Assembly: GCF_033958435.1 (NCBI RefSeq)
Contig: NC_134152.1
Coordinates: forward strand, 24,464,001 to 24,528,000
Source: Carettochelys insculpta
Taxonomy: Eukaryota > Chordata > Testudines > Carettochelyidae
Direction: 5' to 3'
Length of the DNA stretch: 64,000 bases
The stretch's first letter is position 1; each line of letters starts with the position of its first letter. The notes below the pieces were generated by a model. The model had not been told where the DNA came from. It did not search any database and worked only from the letters and a program-made list of their open reading frames with translations. Made by a program: the position numbers and the translations under genes. Positions 1 to 15,200 of the stretch are shown here, piece by piece.

Positions 1-210
1 TTACCAGGCCTGTAGGTTGCAAACGATTGGGTCACAAATTGCAAGCTAGCATCTCCAATGAAGGGAGCCGAAATAACTACAGTTGTTTAGTTTACTTCCC
101 TTAAATATCAGTCTGTACCTTAGGTCTAGCTCTCATAAAATCTTGCTGTTTCTTTCATAACTTGAACTGTAAAATTAGAATAATCATACTAATACTGGAT
201 TTCCCTGCAG
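1..210 (+). other. TRRAP intron, 3' part
   Basis: Ends in the acceptor ttccctgcag before e1. No repeat or other gene is visible. Confidence 0.7.
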
Positions 211-279
211 CAACACCTGCGTAAATGGATGGAAGTGGTAGTAATTACACACAAAGGAGGACAAAGAAGTGATGGAAAT
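211..279 (+). CDS. TRRAP: TRRAP exon e1
   Basis: A 69-base exon, phase 0 in and out, encoding 23 residues (QHLRKWMEVVVITHKGG...). It is preceded by ttccctgcag and followed by gtaagt. Its last residues (SDGN) join EMKIC of e2, as in other vertebrate TRRAPs. It is too short to stand out as an ORF. Confidence 0.9.
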
Positions 280-3200
280 GTAAGTTAATGGCCCCTTTTA
301 TGGGGGAGGGAGAAGCAGAGCTAAGCAATACAACTCTTAGCAAATACAGAAGTCATTCAACTGTAAATGTTTCCGTAACTGGATGTCCATGGGGGATTTT
401 GTTACAAGGCTGAATAATGTTATTTTTTGAAATACTTGTGACAAACTTACTACAGGAAGTTTTTGGCTCCCATTTTAAATCTGTATTTACAGTGACTGAA
501 ATTTACATGGTCCAGCTAGTGCATGTACCAGTGTCTCAGCACTTTTGGTCTGACGTTGAAATAGTGTGGTGTAGTTTTGTAGGGACCATGTATAGTGGGG
601 TCAATTTCCTCTGGTGTGTGCCATTTTCTAGGCCCTAATCCAGCGATAAGATCTGTGTGGGCAAACCACCCTCATTAATATAAGGGAGACCTGCCTCTAT
701 GGCTCAGATTACATGAACGATGCCATCATTTCTCAATAGGTCATCTTTTTAATAATTTATTTTTGGTTTATTGTTAATAAGCTGGATGTTCATGTCATAT
801 TTGGTTAGTAAATTTGTATTGCATGCAAAATGCCCCTTTCCATCTTAAATGTGATTTTTGAAAGCCACATTTTGGTTTTTTGTGGGATGTGATAGTTTGT
901 TGAAATATGGGAATTAAGTTTCCTGTCAAATTGGAAATTGCATAAATTAAAGGCAGAGTGTGTTCTATAATGTGTGTAGTAGTACTTACCCGAGTCAGTG
1001 ATTTAGTTTGTAGTGTGTCTGCACTTCTGTTATCACCAGTAATTTTTGTTAAGAGTACTGGAAAGATTTTACTGCTATCTACACTTCCAAACTAGGAAGG
1101 AATCTGCTTTATTTCAGATTAGAACTAAATTGGGCTGGCTGTGTTTTGTTTCAAGAAATCACTAGATTTTAAGTTTTTTAATTTCTACTTTTTCCTGTCC
1201 CTCCAAAAAAAAAACCCAAAACCCTTCAAATTTAAACTGGCTATCACTTTTGAAGTGGTTAGATATTTTGTAATGAAATTGGGTTAATAAGACTTAAAAG
1301 TAAGCTACTGTGCATGCATGTTTGAAAAAATACTAATATTTATTGATTCCTGTGCACTGTTATGGACTTCTATTAATATCCATTTTTCCTGTACCTGATG
1401 ATTATAGATGCAATTTTATGAGTTTTTTTGGTAGTTGTCTTTCAGGCCACAGTGAGGTACCATTGCAGTAGTTCTTTGCCTAGTTCTTGCTAGGTATTAA
1501 ACATATTTCACTTAGTTGTAAATTCCTTTGCTTTCAATGTTTTCTGTCACAATCTTTTGTCTCTGTGTACATTTTGTGTTTTAAAATGCCCTCCCCCATC
1601 CGCTGCCTGCACTGAACAAAAAAATTGTGGAGGGGAAAAAAAAAAGCTTTTTCAAACAATGTTGGGAATGTTTTCAATATATTCAACATTTTCAAATAGA
1701 GTTTGTCTGACAGTGCATTTGATTAAAAAGGTAATTCAGTCTTAAATTTTACTTTTTAATGAGGTATTCATCTCAAGTCCTTAATATTACAAATATTAGT
1801 AAATAGAGTCAAATGCATTTTGACACTGATCATCACAGTTTACACAGTAGATGTTGTTCTTGCATCCATATGAGATGTTTTTAGAACTTCATATTGCTAA
1901 AGAGGAAGAAACCAGGGTGAGGTTAATTAGTCAAGAGAATTAGTTGCAGTTGGCATTAATACTTGTTTCTTCTTGGGGTTTGTGGGCTCCAAAAGTTCAC
2001 TGCAGTTTGAACCTCTCTATTCTGGACAGGTGTCTTCTGACACCATCTGTAATCCACCATGATTTTAGTTAGCCGATAACCCATATCAGGGGTGTGGCCA
2101 ATTTTCCCATGGTCCCATAAAGTCTGTTTACAATCCTCAGTCCTGGCTCTCAGTGCTCTGTGCTGTTGTTTAGCTGTAATTTACCCCATATGTCTTCCCA
2201 GAGCCCAGGCAGCAGTGGAAGTGTTGGGAATGTTAGACAATATTGATTGCCTGTGGTCCGGGAAATTTTCTTGTTCAGCACCAGTCAGGTGCCGAGGTTG
2301 CCGGAGTAGAGAGGTTCAATGTGTAGTTCACATTAAAAACAAATTTCTGTTCAGTGTGGAATGGTTCCTGAAGTGTCTTGCGTTGTGCAAGCTATGAGTG
2401 CTAATTTTAGGAGGAGATCATAACTTCAGGGGAGACTTACAGGCTGATGGGGGAAAAAACACTTCTGTTTGCTACGTGAGAGGATAACAATAGTGGCTGT
2501 ACCCTTTAAAAAATAACAACATTGATCTTAAGCAGTTTTTATACTTCTCTGTTCATCTACAAATTGGGTGAGGCAGTGAATAACACTCCATGATGTTTTT
2601 GGTACCTGTCTTTTAGTGTGGTTTTCAGAATTCTGAGCAAGACGTTAGATTTTTGCTTCTTAGTAACATATTTTACTGCAAAAGTCTTAATTTTTCAAGG
2701 AAAACAAATAGTTGTAAACTAACTAAAAAGTCTAAAATCTGTTTAAAAACTGATTTGTAATGATGCAATGAGTACTGTAACAGTAAACCACAGGTGTAAA
2801 GTAAGGAAGCTAGAATTTTTCAACTCATTTGAGCCTTCATCTTTGCCATGTAAAACCTAATATAACCCTCCTTAGGTGTGACTTGCTTGTATAAAAAAAA
2901 AAAAAAGCCATTCCAAGTGGAAATGAACTTTTAATTAATGGATTTGATGCACAAAAGCTTCATTAACTAAATCTGCATGCAGTTTTTCTCACTGCATACA
3001 AAATACATAAATTATCTTTTGATCAAGCAGGTTGCAACAAATTCCCTCCTCCCCCTCATCAAAAATGCTCCTTAAGTGAAAAAAATTAAACTTGTGGTCT
3101 GTGGGAGGGCTGAATTCCATTAAAAGGAATTGTGTAGTTTGATGTTTCAAGCATTGAAGGTCTTTGTTTTCTGTGTGGGTGATACTTGTCTCTGAAGATA

Positions 3201-6200
3201 CCCGAATACTGTTTCCACTGTCTTGTTCATCCCTGGTATTTTTATTGTGCACACATGTATGGGAAATTATATGTAAACAATGTACAAATAGAAAAAAAAA
3301 AAGATGCTTTTCCTCCCCATTCTCAGGAGAGCATTTCAGAGTGCGGGAGATGTTCGTTGTCTCCATTCTGTCAGTTTGAGGTGAGAACATAACCCTATTA
3401 AAGTCAGTTTCTGACTGCAATCTGAAGAATAGCATATACTTTTTTCACATTTTTGTGTTTTTTTTCTTTTCCTTTTTTTTCTTTTTTTCATGCTGTAATT
3501 TTTTGTTTTGGTTCAGCCTGCCGTGGAAGGGGTAGAGGTGAGAAATTCAGTGGAGGCACCAGGAGGTTCTTTGTTGTTGTTGTGTTTGGTTTTTGCTGTG
3601 ATATGTTAGCTGTATTGTTGTGTAATGGGCAGAGTGCATTGTGCCTTTGAGTGCAGTGCTGTGAATTGTCTTATGTATGTCTGTGACAGAGTTGTTTTAG
3701 TAACATCGCTGTGAAGGATGTTCAGCATGTTTTGTGTCAGGAAGCTTGTAGCAGAAACTGTAAGGGCTTTCAAAGGATCTACTATTTCAACTGATTTTTA
3801 TAAATTTAAGCCCCAGACAAGCTGTCTGACCTGCCACTGACCAAAGGATCTTCTTGTGCAGATCAGATTGAGGATTGGGGCCTTATTGCTTTGTATTTAA
3901 ATTCAGCTTAGAAAATACCAATAACAACCCACTACAAACATAGTGTGTAGTATATGTTAGAAATTGATTTTTTCCCTCTTACATTTTATTCATTAAATAA
4001 AATGCTCACTCTGAACAGAAGGTGCAGATCGTTGTCCTAGGAAAATATAAAAACAAATTTAAACTACCCAATTTTTAAAAAAAAATCCTGAAATTTGCTC
4101 ATACATTTAGAAGAATAAATATCTGATGGGAGAGCAAAGCAGATTTGTAAAAGTAAGAGGCCATAGGCAGCATATGTGGAACTGTGATGGGGGAGGCTGC
4201 TTTTCCTTCTTTCCTCTTTGACTTTGGGATATGTGTGGGAAATAGTTTCAAGCTGCTAGTTTGGGTTTTTGAAGTGTGCATCTCTTAGTATAGTCCAGTA
4301 ATGAGTCCTCATAATTTCCCTCATCACCATTCTCATTACTCACAGGCTAGCTTTAATATTAAAATATCACTAAAGAAACAAATTAAATAAATAAAATGTC
4401 TTCTGAAACATGATACCAAAATGGGAAAAAAAAAATATATATATATATATTTCCCCACGACAGATTCCTTCCATGTACTGGGGTAAGTAGGTGCTGCTTA
4501 TATGTTAACACCTTGCTTTTGTTTGCCAGCCATCCTAATACATAGATAGAGAAATGTAGTCATGGTAAGATATGTGGTGATATGTTTGTATGTTTAGTTA
4601 GGAAGTGTTAGTTTGTTTTCATAATGTTTATTTTTATCTGTAGGAAATGAAGATTTGTTCCGCAATCATAAACCTCTTTCATCTGATCCCAGCTGCTCCT
4701 CAGACTCTGGTTAAACCTTTGCTCGAAGTTGTGATGAAAACAGAACGGGCTATGTTGATAGAGGTAAAAAAGGAATTTAATTTTGCTAATTGTATCCTTT
4801 ATTGCTCCCTTTTTAAGTGTCTTTTTTTAATTGTTCCAGCCAGCTGTGTAGGGTTATTTGGTATAAAAATTGATTTCTAACAAATTATCTCATCATTTAA
4901 GACTGATATTTGATTGTTTTAAGACCTTTAGGCGGTTGTGATTGCTAACAAATCCATTTTACACATGCTAAGTTAAGTGCTCTATTCTTTGCCAGATAAC
5001 GTGAGAGGAATGGATACGCTGAATGAAGGGAAGTAATTTAATTAAAACATTATGAATTTTCAGGCAGGCAGTCCATTCAGAGAACCACTGATAAAGTTTC
5101 TGACACGTCATCCATCCCAGACTGTTGAGCTGTTTATGATGGAAGCGACTTTAAATGATCCACAGTGGAGCAGAATGTTCATGGTAATTGCTGCAAAATA
5201 ATACTCCAGTTTGGATAAATTAGAAGTTACTGACATACCTTTTGATTATGTGGTATCTACTCTGTGAGACAAAACACTGGACTTCAGTCTTGAGAGACAG
5301 TTAATCTGGCATGCTTTTAAGGGTATTAAATTCATGTGCAAAGTTAAAATGCATTATTTAGTAGTGGTAAAGGTAGACCCAATGTGTATGTATGAATGTA
5401 TACTGATACAACTTTCTTTGTTTTTCTAAAATATATTTCAATGATGGTTGATTGCCCTTCTCCAGAGTTTTTTAAAACACAAAGATGCAAAGCCTCTACG
5501 AGATGTCCTGGCAGCTAATCCAAACCGGTTCATCACTTTATTGTTACCTGGTGGCACCCAAACTGCTGTTAGGCCAGGATCACCTAGTACCAGCACAATG
5601 CGGCTTGATCTTCAGTTTCAGGCTATCAAGGTATTTATTTGCTGTATTCTCAAATGCTGTCATGGGCAGTTCAAATCTGTTTACGTGACTATAGATAGAT
5701 TGAGTAACAACAGATATGTAAACATCAGATATGATTTGTAAAAAAACAAATCAAGAAAAAAAATTAAAAAAAAGTGTAATTTCCCTTTCACCTGCCATTT
5801 TACTTGGTTTAAGAAAAAAAGTTTTTCTCCTTCTTCTCATTTACTAGCGTAATGCTACCAATGCTGAATAGGGATGTTTAAAAATTTTAAATATATCTTT
5901 CATTGGAACTAAAAGCAAAAAGAAAGAGATCTAATGGCAACATTTCTATGAGCAGTTTTTGTAGAGCCACGTTTAGCTCTAAATCAATCTGAAATGTTCC
6001 TGGATGTCAAGATTGCTATTATGTAGTGTTTGTTGTATCTGTGGAGGTTCCAGGGTATTAGAGACACAATATGGTAAGGTGATATCGTTTATTGGACTAC
6101 AGTTCGGTGAGAGAGAAGCTTTTCACCTTACAGAGTGCTTTTCTTCAGCTCTTGGAAATAGTGTTACAGCTAAATGCAGAGTGAAACTGATTGTTTACCA

Positions 6201-9200
6201 TAAATAGTTAAGATGTATTTCATATTTTTTTGTGTCTAGCCAAGTTCTGAATTTAAGCTCTCATAACTTTGCTAAGACACGAAAAATCTGGGGTTTAATA
6301 GAGGCACTGGATTCATGACTTACTACAACTTACTCACTAAACCTCCCCACAGCTCTCATTTAATTCTCTCTGTTCGCTTTTCCCCACTCCACCAGTAGTG
6401 ATTGGAGCAGTGTTCATGGGCTATATTACCATGAGTGATCCCTTGAAATATAAATGAACTACCTGTGCTACACAATCTGTTCTGTCTTGCATTCTGTAGA
6501 AAAAGTGTGCAAAGTAAAGTCTTTAATTGGACTAACATCTGTTGGTGAGTGAGACAAGTTTTTGAGTTACACAGAGCTCTTCCTCTGGTCTGGGATAAAG
6601 ATGAAGTGTCACACCTAACTACAAAGTCAAGCAGATTGCTTAGCGTAAGTTGTTAGCACGTATTCTAAGGCAGTGTTAGCAAATTAGGGAGCAAGAAGCC
6701 TGGAATGTTTTCTGGGGAGGCATAAGAAGTCTCTTTGCCTTCCTCCCAACCAGCAGCCCCTGCTCTCCATTCTGGCTCAGAGCAGGGTGATGCTGTATGT
6801 ACTTGTATGGCAGCAGTAGAGGACTGTGGACATGAAGGAGGGTATGGGTAATACCTCCCTGGTCTGGCATGGTCTGGACCTGAAGGGTCCCGAACAAGAG
6901 AATATGCTGGACCGGGGAGATCCAGGACTTCTGCTACCACATGGCCTTGCGTGGTTGCACCCTGCAGACTCTGGCTCTGGCTGGGCTTCCAGATACTGGC
7001 CCCACAGATGCCAGTCCTGGCCCTAGCCCTGGGACTCCATGGTTCTGAAATGGACCATGGTTGTTGCTAGATGAAAGAATCCCAGGTGTGAGAGGTGCAA
7101 CCTGTACAACCAAATAAATTTGAGAGCCATTGTTCGAAGGGACCATTCAAGGTGAAGTGGCCTGTTAACATCTTGTTTCCCAGACCTGAAGAAAAGATCT
7201 GCGTAAGCTTGAAAGCTCCTGTTTCACCAAAAGAAGTAGATCTAATAAAAGATATTAACCAACCCACCTTGTCTCTTTGCTAGAAATTATTAGATTTGTG
7301 CATATTTATGTATTTTCCTTGTTTTGTTTTTCACAGATCATAAGTATTATAGTTAAGAATGATGAATGTTGGTTGGCAAATCAACATTCTTTAGTGAGTC
7401 AGTTAAGACGTGTGTGGGTAAGTGAAGCTTTTCAAGAAAGACATCGTAAGGAGAATATGGCTGCAACAAACTGGAAAGAACCTAAACTACTGGCATACTG
7501 CTTATTGAATTACTGCAGGTATGTAGAACTATTTGTTTCTTCTTGATCAAATCAGTTTTGTTTTTTTCCCCTTTTGGGTGTATCTTTTCTGTACTTTCAA
7601 AATAAAACTTCCGTATAATGCCCTGTGGAAGGATGATGTTCTGAAAATTGCTTCTTAGTGCTGCCATTAGAACCAAAACCAGGACTACTTTCAGCAGGGT
7701 TTTTAAACTATACTTATTTAAAAGCAATGACGACTCCTCCACCACATCATCAAACAAAACAGTCTGACTCAAGGCTCTCATAAGAGGTTTTAATTTTCTT
7801 TTTCCAGAAGGAATTATGGTGATATAGAATTGCTCTTCCAGCTGCTTCGAGCTTTCACAGGCCGTTTCCTCTGCAATATGACTTTCTTAAAGGAATACAT
7901 GGAAGAAGAAATCCCAAAAAACTATAGTATTCCCCAAAAACGGGCTCTATTCTTCCGGTTTGTCGATTTCAATGACCCAAACTTTGGAGATGAGCTGAAA
8001 GCTAAAGTAAGTAAAGCAATTAAATCCCAGTAGGCTGATTATTTAGGTTTAATTTTCATCGTGTGAAGTAGGGCAACAAAACTTGCTTGCTTAAATGTCA
8101 AAAAGAGTTTGACAATTGGCAGAGCCAATTATGGGAAAATACCATATCCAGGGAAGAACCATTAAGAGATGGAGTCAGTAAGTCCTCTAACTTTTCCAAG
8201 TTGAGCATTTCTTAGGTTATGCCTGTATGGCTCTGCAGTTAGGACGATGGGGTGTAGAGTGTACTAATGTGGTGTTCTCAACTCTCATGTGGCAAACAAC
8301 TGGAGAGAGCTAAAAGATATTTTAATTCACATTTACATAGTCCTCTTTAAACAGGGGTGTTACAGCACAGCACACTGATGTGATCTGTAGTCTGTATCCC
8401 AAATCCAGACCACAGGCTATGTAGATAAGCCCTGAATGTGCCCTTTCTAGGAGACTGAATTTGTCTTTTAAAAAAAAAACCCTCCTTCTGGTTAAGGCAT
8501 TTTTTACAGTCTCTGTAAATTTGAAAGATGGTACTTAAAGAGGTTCTGAAGCTGCAATGCATTGGTTTATCATTAATACAAAATAATCCAGATAGCTTTA
8601 TAAGTAATTGTTTTTTAAAGAGAATTTAATGGCATAGTATTAACTTCTTCTAATCCTGGTTTGTAGGTTCTGCAGCATATCTTGAATCCTGCATTCTTGC
8701 ATAGTTTTGAAAAAGCAGAAGGAGAACAACTTCTGGGACCACCCAACCCAGAAGGAGATAATCCAGAGAGTATCACTAGTGTTTTTATAACAAAGGTATC
8801 AATCCCTCCTAGCTGTAAAGAACTGAAAAACGACAAATGAAAAGTATCTAAGATGATGGACATTTCACTTCTGACCTGATTCGTTATTGCTGCTTCTAAA
8901 TAGAAATAATCAAGTATATTGAATTATGTAATGATTTTGAATTGTGGAGAAATACTGTACCCACCAGGAACTAGAAGGAGATTACAAAAACTCAAGTTAT
9001 TTGTGACTTCACTAGGGGTACAGCTACATAGCAAGGTTATTCCAAAATAGTTTATTCTGAAGTTAAACTGTGGAACTCCTTGCCAGAGGACACTGTGAAG
9101 GCTAGGACTGTAACAGAATTTAAGAAAGAGCTAAATAAATTCATGGAGGTTAGGTCCATAAAAGGCTATTAGCCAAGGGTAGGAATGGTGTCCCTGGTCT

Positions 9201-12200
9201 CTGATAGTCAGAAGCTGGAGACGGATGGCAGGAGAAAAATCACTTGATCTTTGTTAGCGATCCACCCCCACTAGGGCACCTGGCACTGTCCGCTGTCGGC
9301 AGACAGGCTACTGGGCTGGATGGACCTTTGGTCTGACCCAGTATGGCCATTCTTATGTTCTTATTCCAGAATAATGCATCTATACTACAGGAAAGCACCA
9401 GAGTAAGCAAAACTTATTCTGGAATTGGCTCTACTGTATGCAGACACACTATTTCAGATATAAACCCGCTCCAGGGGCTTTACTCCAAAATGCCATGTCT
9501 ACACAGCAGAATTATTTTGGAATAAACTATTCTAGGATAGCTTATTTTGAAATAGGCCTTGCTCCCTTTCTACACAGTTCCTATTCCAAAATGTCTGTAT
9601 CAGATTAGGCACTGTTCCTCGTACAATGAGGTTTACCAAATTCTAAATAATGTTGAAATAGCGTTTGCATTGTGTAGACACTCGCCAATTTTTTTTTTTT
9701 TAAATAATGGCTATTATTTAGAAATAACTTTGCTGTGTGGAGGTACCATTGGATTTCAGCACGTAACTCTGCAAAGGATGGTGACCCTCTGTATCCTCTC
9801 ATCTACATGTTGGTTAGAAGAGTTGAACTCTTGAAGTTCAGTCACAGAACTGACTGCCTCATTTTCATGCCAGTTAGCAAATTAGTAAGATAGTTACTGT
9901 TTGAAGGTATTTTGAAGGCCTGATCTTCAGAACTGCACAGCTTATTATAAAAATGTGCTCTCTTCTTTTAGCTGTCAAAGGGGGAGCTGAACTCTTATAA
10001 ATATATGGCATCAGTTGTGTGTTGCAATGCTTTTAAAAACCTGGCCCTCAATGTAGATGTATGTGCATATAACATAAGCAAGGATAATTTGGGCACTAGG
10101 TGAGAAATGGGCAGTTAGCGCTTTCTTTAGAAAGTGCTGAGAGCTGGTCATACCTGTCTGTCTCGTAGAACTGGAAGGAATCTTCAGAGGTCATCAAATT
10201 TGGTCTCCCGTTGTGTCAGCAGGACTTATTACCACCCCTGACAGTTTTTTTTTTTTTTTTTTTTTTTTGTTTTTTTTTTTTTTTAAAATCTGTTTGCCCC
10301 AGATCCTTAAGTGGCCCCCTCAACGACTGAACTCACAACCCTGGGTTTAGCAGCCCCATGCTCAAACCACTGAGCTTATCCCTCCTGTCAAAGTCACCTG
10401 TTGCTGTAGAAACCGCCTGTAGAAGTACTTGTTTTTCCATAGCCTCTTAGAACTGATGGTAATATATGTAGAGCCTATGAATATAAATATATATATTTTT
10501 TCTCTTTCCATCCTGCTACCCTCTCCACTCTTGGGAATAGGTACTTGATCCAGAAAAACAGGCAGACATGCTGGATTCACTCAGAATTTATCTCTTGCAA
10601 TTTGCAACACTTCTGGTTGAACATGCCCCACATCACATTCATGACAATAACAAGAACCGAAACAGCAAACTACGACGCCTCATGACCTTTGCCTGGCCCT
10701 GTCTCTTGTCTAAGGCATGTGTGGATCCAGCGTGCAAGTACAGTGGGCACTTGCTTTTAGCACACATCATTGCAAAATTTGCCATACATAAGAAGATAGT
10801 GTTGCAGGTACTGTGTACACACTTGCACTGATATGCTAATGGGCTGCTGCTTAGTACTGTTTCTGGTGTATGCTTTCGTTAATTTTTTGTAGTGTAACAG
10901 AGGACATGTAATGGACATCAGAGATTTACTCTTGAAGAATCAGTATACGTGAGATAACTAAAAGTGTAAGAGCAGAGCAGATTACCCAGGGAGGAAGTGT
11001 AGAAGGTGCAGGCCAAAGACCAGGATCTTGTAGAGTATCTAGAAGAAGGGAACGGGTCATGGCAGTGAGGAGAGTCTTCTGGGAACTTCAACAAGAAGAG
11101 GATCTTGAGAAGGAGCATGTCGATGATCACAAAGGCAATGAAAAGATAATGAAAAATGAGAATTACACTTAACATGGAGAAGGTCACTGTAATTTTCAAG
11201 GCAATTTTAGAATATGGAGAGGATGGAAGGTAACTGGCAGGTGTCAAGGAGAGAGATGGCAGCAATTTGAGATAGTGGGCGTAGACGACATTTTCAGAGA
11301 TCTGAGAGTTGGTAGAATAAGGGAGATGAAGCTTCAGAAAAGCAGGTAGTTAGGTGTTTCTTAAAATCAGGGCATTTGCTGTATCATTTGAAAGAGTGTT
11401 TGTGTGAAAGAGATCAAGAGATTCCTAGGGGAGAGAATACAAGAAAGCACTTCCTCAGACAAAATTGTAGGTATTGCAGGGGAGCAAAACTGCTTGCCAG
11501 TCACTCAAAAGAAAAAGGTCTTAAGAGCTGTATTATTGTTCAGAATAAGTCATTTGTACCATGTCTAAGAGGATCACTCTTTTAGGTTTTTCACAGTCTT
11601 CTAAAAGCTCATGCAATGGAAGCTCGAGCAATTGTCAGGCAAGCAATGGCTATTCTGACTCCAGCAGTACCTGCTCGAATGGAGGATGGACATCAGATGC
11701 TGACTCACTGGACGCGAAAAATCATTGTAGAAGAAGGCCATACAGTTCCACAGCTAGTCCATATTTTGCATTTAATAGTGCAGCATTTCAAGGTATGTCT
11801 ATAACCAACTGAACAATTGAACAGATTATTTTAGATACCTAGGCGATATAATGTAGACTAAAAATCAGTGTGATCCAAACTATATGGCAGAGAACAATTA
11901 CTTAAAGAATTTGATTCTCCTTCCATATTTTGTGTGTTATAAAGTTTAAAGCTGAAAGTATTTGCCATTAATGTAACAATATATCTGGCCACTTCTGATA
12001 TGTTTGTCTTTTTTCTAACTTTTGCATTTTGCATTGTTTCCCCTTTCTTACTCGTGCACCTTTTGTATTGCTTCCTGGTTTTTTTTAAATGTTTCCTCCA
12101 CCCACACGTGTACATTTAAAGAATCCAGTTCCCCAAAGTGCTCACGTGCCTGAAATACCAGCCTGACTTAAGAAAAGGTCAGCTTTGTCTTGGGACAAAT

Positions 12201-15200
12201 GCATATTTAAAATTAGCTTCCATGTGGTATAAAATCAGGAAAGTAAAGAGCCAACAGAAGTGCTAGTAAAACTTTTGAAAGCAAGCCCTGAAAATGAAGT
12301 TTGGAGTGGTTTGCTGCTGAAATGGAACACTACATAGGTATTGTTCTTAAGCTATGTCTGTGTTGCAGCTTATATTGGCATAACTTACATCATTCAAGGG
12401 TGTGAGTAAATTACACCCCCCAACCGACGTAAATTCCTCTGCGTATGTCGGCAGGAGAGCTTCTACCACTGACACAACTACTGCCACTTGCATAAGGGAG
12501 AATTAGTAAAATCAAAGGTAGAGCTCTCTCCTGCCTGCTTAGAGCAGATACTTCAGAGAGCTTGCAGTGACGCAGCTACCTTAGTGCAGCTGTACACAGT
12601 GCAAATTAGCTTGTACCTTAGTCTGTATTTCTCATGGATCAGGGCAAATCAGGCAAGAAATGTCTGTTACCAAAGTACCAGCTTCTTGTCTTAATTCCAA
12701 AGGTTACGTCTAAACTACAATGATCTTTTGAAAGATGATGTTCTAGAAGATCTTCTTCCGAAAGAGCACATCCACACACAAAAAAGTGAATCAAAAGTGC
12801 AATCTGCTCTTTTGAAAGAGAGCATCCACAGACACTGTTCTTTTGAAATAATGGGCCAGGGATTGAAAAATCCAGCGCCATGAGGACCACTCTTCCGAAC
12901 AAGGGCCCCCAGAGCATCTACATATCCTACCCCCACACACACAAAGCATCTTTCGGAAGAAGGCACTCTTCCTCTTTTGGGAGAGGAAGAGGGCCTCCAG
13001 AAGAAGCACCGTGTTCTTTCAAAAGGAATTTTCGAAAGCATGCATTTTGTGTGTGGACACTCTGCTTGCTCTTTTGGAAGAGGGCCTGCTTTTCCTGAAG
13101 AACTTGCAAGTATAGATGTGGCCGAAGTGATTAACATGGTGTAGTTATAACCAGCTCTGGGCTTTAAGGAAATTAATTTACCATTCTGTTTATTGTGTGG
13201 CTGGGAATATGCAGAATATAATTAGTTTACATATAACATAATTCTGAATCCATTTTTACAGGTTTATTACCCTGTAAGACACCATTTGGTGCAGCACATG
13301 GTTAGTGCCATGCAGAGGTTGGGTTTTACTCCCAGTGTTACTATTGAGCAAAGAAAACTTGCTGTGGACCTTGCTGAAGTGGTCATCAAATGGGAATTGC
13401 AAAGAATTAAAGACCAACAGGTAGGAATAGTAGCAGTTTTTTGTGACTCTCAGAATGTTGTCATGGTTTTTTAACTGTGTGTATGATGGCTATTTCAGCC
13501 AGATTCAGAAATGGATGCAAGTACAAGTGGAGAAGGAGCAAGTTCTGCCTCATCTGCTGTTAAGAGAGGATTGTCTGTTGATTCTGGCCAAGAGGTTAAG
13601 CGATTCCGGACAGCTACTGGTGCAATAAGCGCAGTAAGAGCTATATGGTTTCCATTTATAACCAGCAATTTTAAGATAAAGCAACCTTTTTACATAATTC
13701 CCTAGCCTGCTCATTATTTAAACTAAGTTTTGTTCCTCTTTGTACTTTATGCTATTATTTAAGCACAATTTATTACATACCATTATCTTTTATTGAAAAA
13801 AAAATTGTGTACACAGGTATTTGGACGTACTCAGTCCTTACCAGGAGCTGATGCACTTCTTTCCAAGCCAATTGACAAGCAGCATACAGATACTGTGGTC
13901 AACTTCCTCATTAGAATTGCTTGTCAGGTACTGTGTGATTCTGAAATGCAAATATCCATGCTTGGTTAGGGCTCAAAAATGCAATAGATTTTTATTATGC
14001 AGCATGGTTTTCACTCTGGGATAAATATATAAACTTGAACAATGGCTGTTGTCTTAGATAAGGTTGTGCCTATTTTTATGTAAACTTTGTTAAACTATTC
14101 ATGTTTCATATCGTTGTTATACACTGAGATGTATGTATAGTGGACAAGAGAATTATATGTTAAGAAATTTCAGAAATTGGCTTGGTTTCTGAGATACAAA
14201 ATATATATTTTTGGAATAAAACTAGAGCAGTCATTACTTTAGTTTTCTTGCCTATTGATCTTGTGACTTAGGCACCTAAAAACCTGAAGTTCTACCAAGT
14301 TTCATTGAAATTTAGTCTTGAAAATGCTTAGGTAAACCTGAATAAACTGAAGAACTGTAAACTGCCATGAGCAACTTGTAAACATGACAGATTAAATTAG
14401 TCAACATATTCCATGTGAACTGTTTGCTCAGCTGTATTAATAACAGAACACTTAAATATTGTGACCCAGGATCACTTTTTTTTTCAGAGAGTGTAAGTAA
14501 CTGGCTAACCTCTTAAAAATCGGTTTCTATGTAAATGTAGTACAAGCCTATTTTGTAATACAGTATTGTGATTGTCTCGGTATAGGTACTTTAGTTAGGT
14601 CGTTCTAAAGTTAGGGAATAATATGCTCATGCAGGATGTATAAAAATTAATGAGTTCTAAGGATCACAGTTATATATGGTTGTCATTCTGCAATAATTTT
14701 GATTAATTGCTAGGTAAATGACAACTCAAACACTGCTGGATCTCCTGGAGAATTGCTGTCTCGACGCTGCGTTAACCTTTTGAAGACAGCTTTACGACCA
14801 GATATGTGGCCAAAATCAGAACTCAAACTGCAATGGTTTGATAAACTGCTAATGACTGTGGTAAGTTACATTCCAGCCTTGTAGAGCTTTAAGATTCAGT
14901 AACACAAGACATAATTGAGTACTAGCTGAGTAAGGTATTTAAGGTCTTCCACAGTTTACCTTTTCCTTTTTTAGCCAGTGTTAGAGATGTCTGCTTTGCT
15001 TTTGATATGCAAATCTTAGGTTTAGACTACATATTGAAGGCACAATGTCACTGTAGAGACATTTAAATTAAAAGTGGGTCCATTTAATTACTAGTTTAAT
15101 CACTGTCATTATGTGCACTAATGAAATTGATTTATAGGGGTTTTTAAATTATTTTTATTTCTCTTGATAAAGATGATTTAGGTGAAAGTCAGCATTTGAA

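Larger units (their letters stand above)
5631..7336 (+). other. TRRAP intron e4-e5, repeat mosaic
   Basis: Contains PLE-type tails at about 6060-6170 (+), 6515-6605 (+) and 7178-7270 (-), listed separately. Between them, 6840-6960 resembles the 'ggtctggcat / gctggaccgg' type of short fold-back repeat known from turtles; its boundaries cannot be set. Confidence 0.55.

Noticed and set aside
2989..3435. 148-codon open frame on the - strand
   Set aside because: No family resemblance, low-complexity start, within a TRRAP intron; taken as chance.
10312..10386. Possible tRNA gene on the - strand
   Set aside because: Box-like segments are present but arms are degenerate, and it is joined to an A-rich linker and CR1-like tail, so it is the head of a SINE.
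12639..13137. Overlapping open frames of 60-140 codons on both strands
   Set aside because: The stretch is a palindromic MITE; mirrored reading frames are expected.
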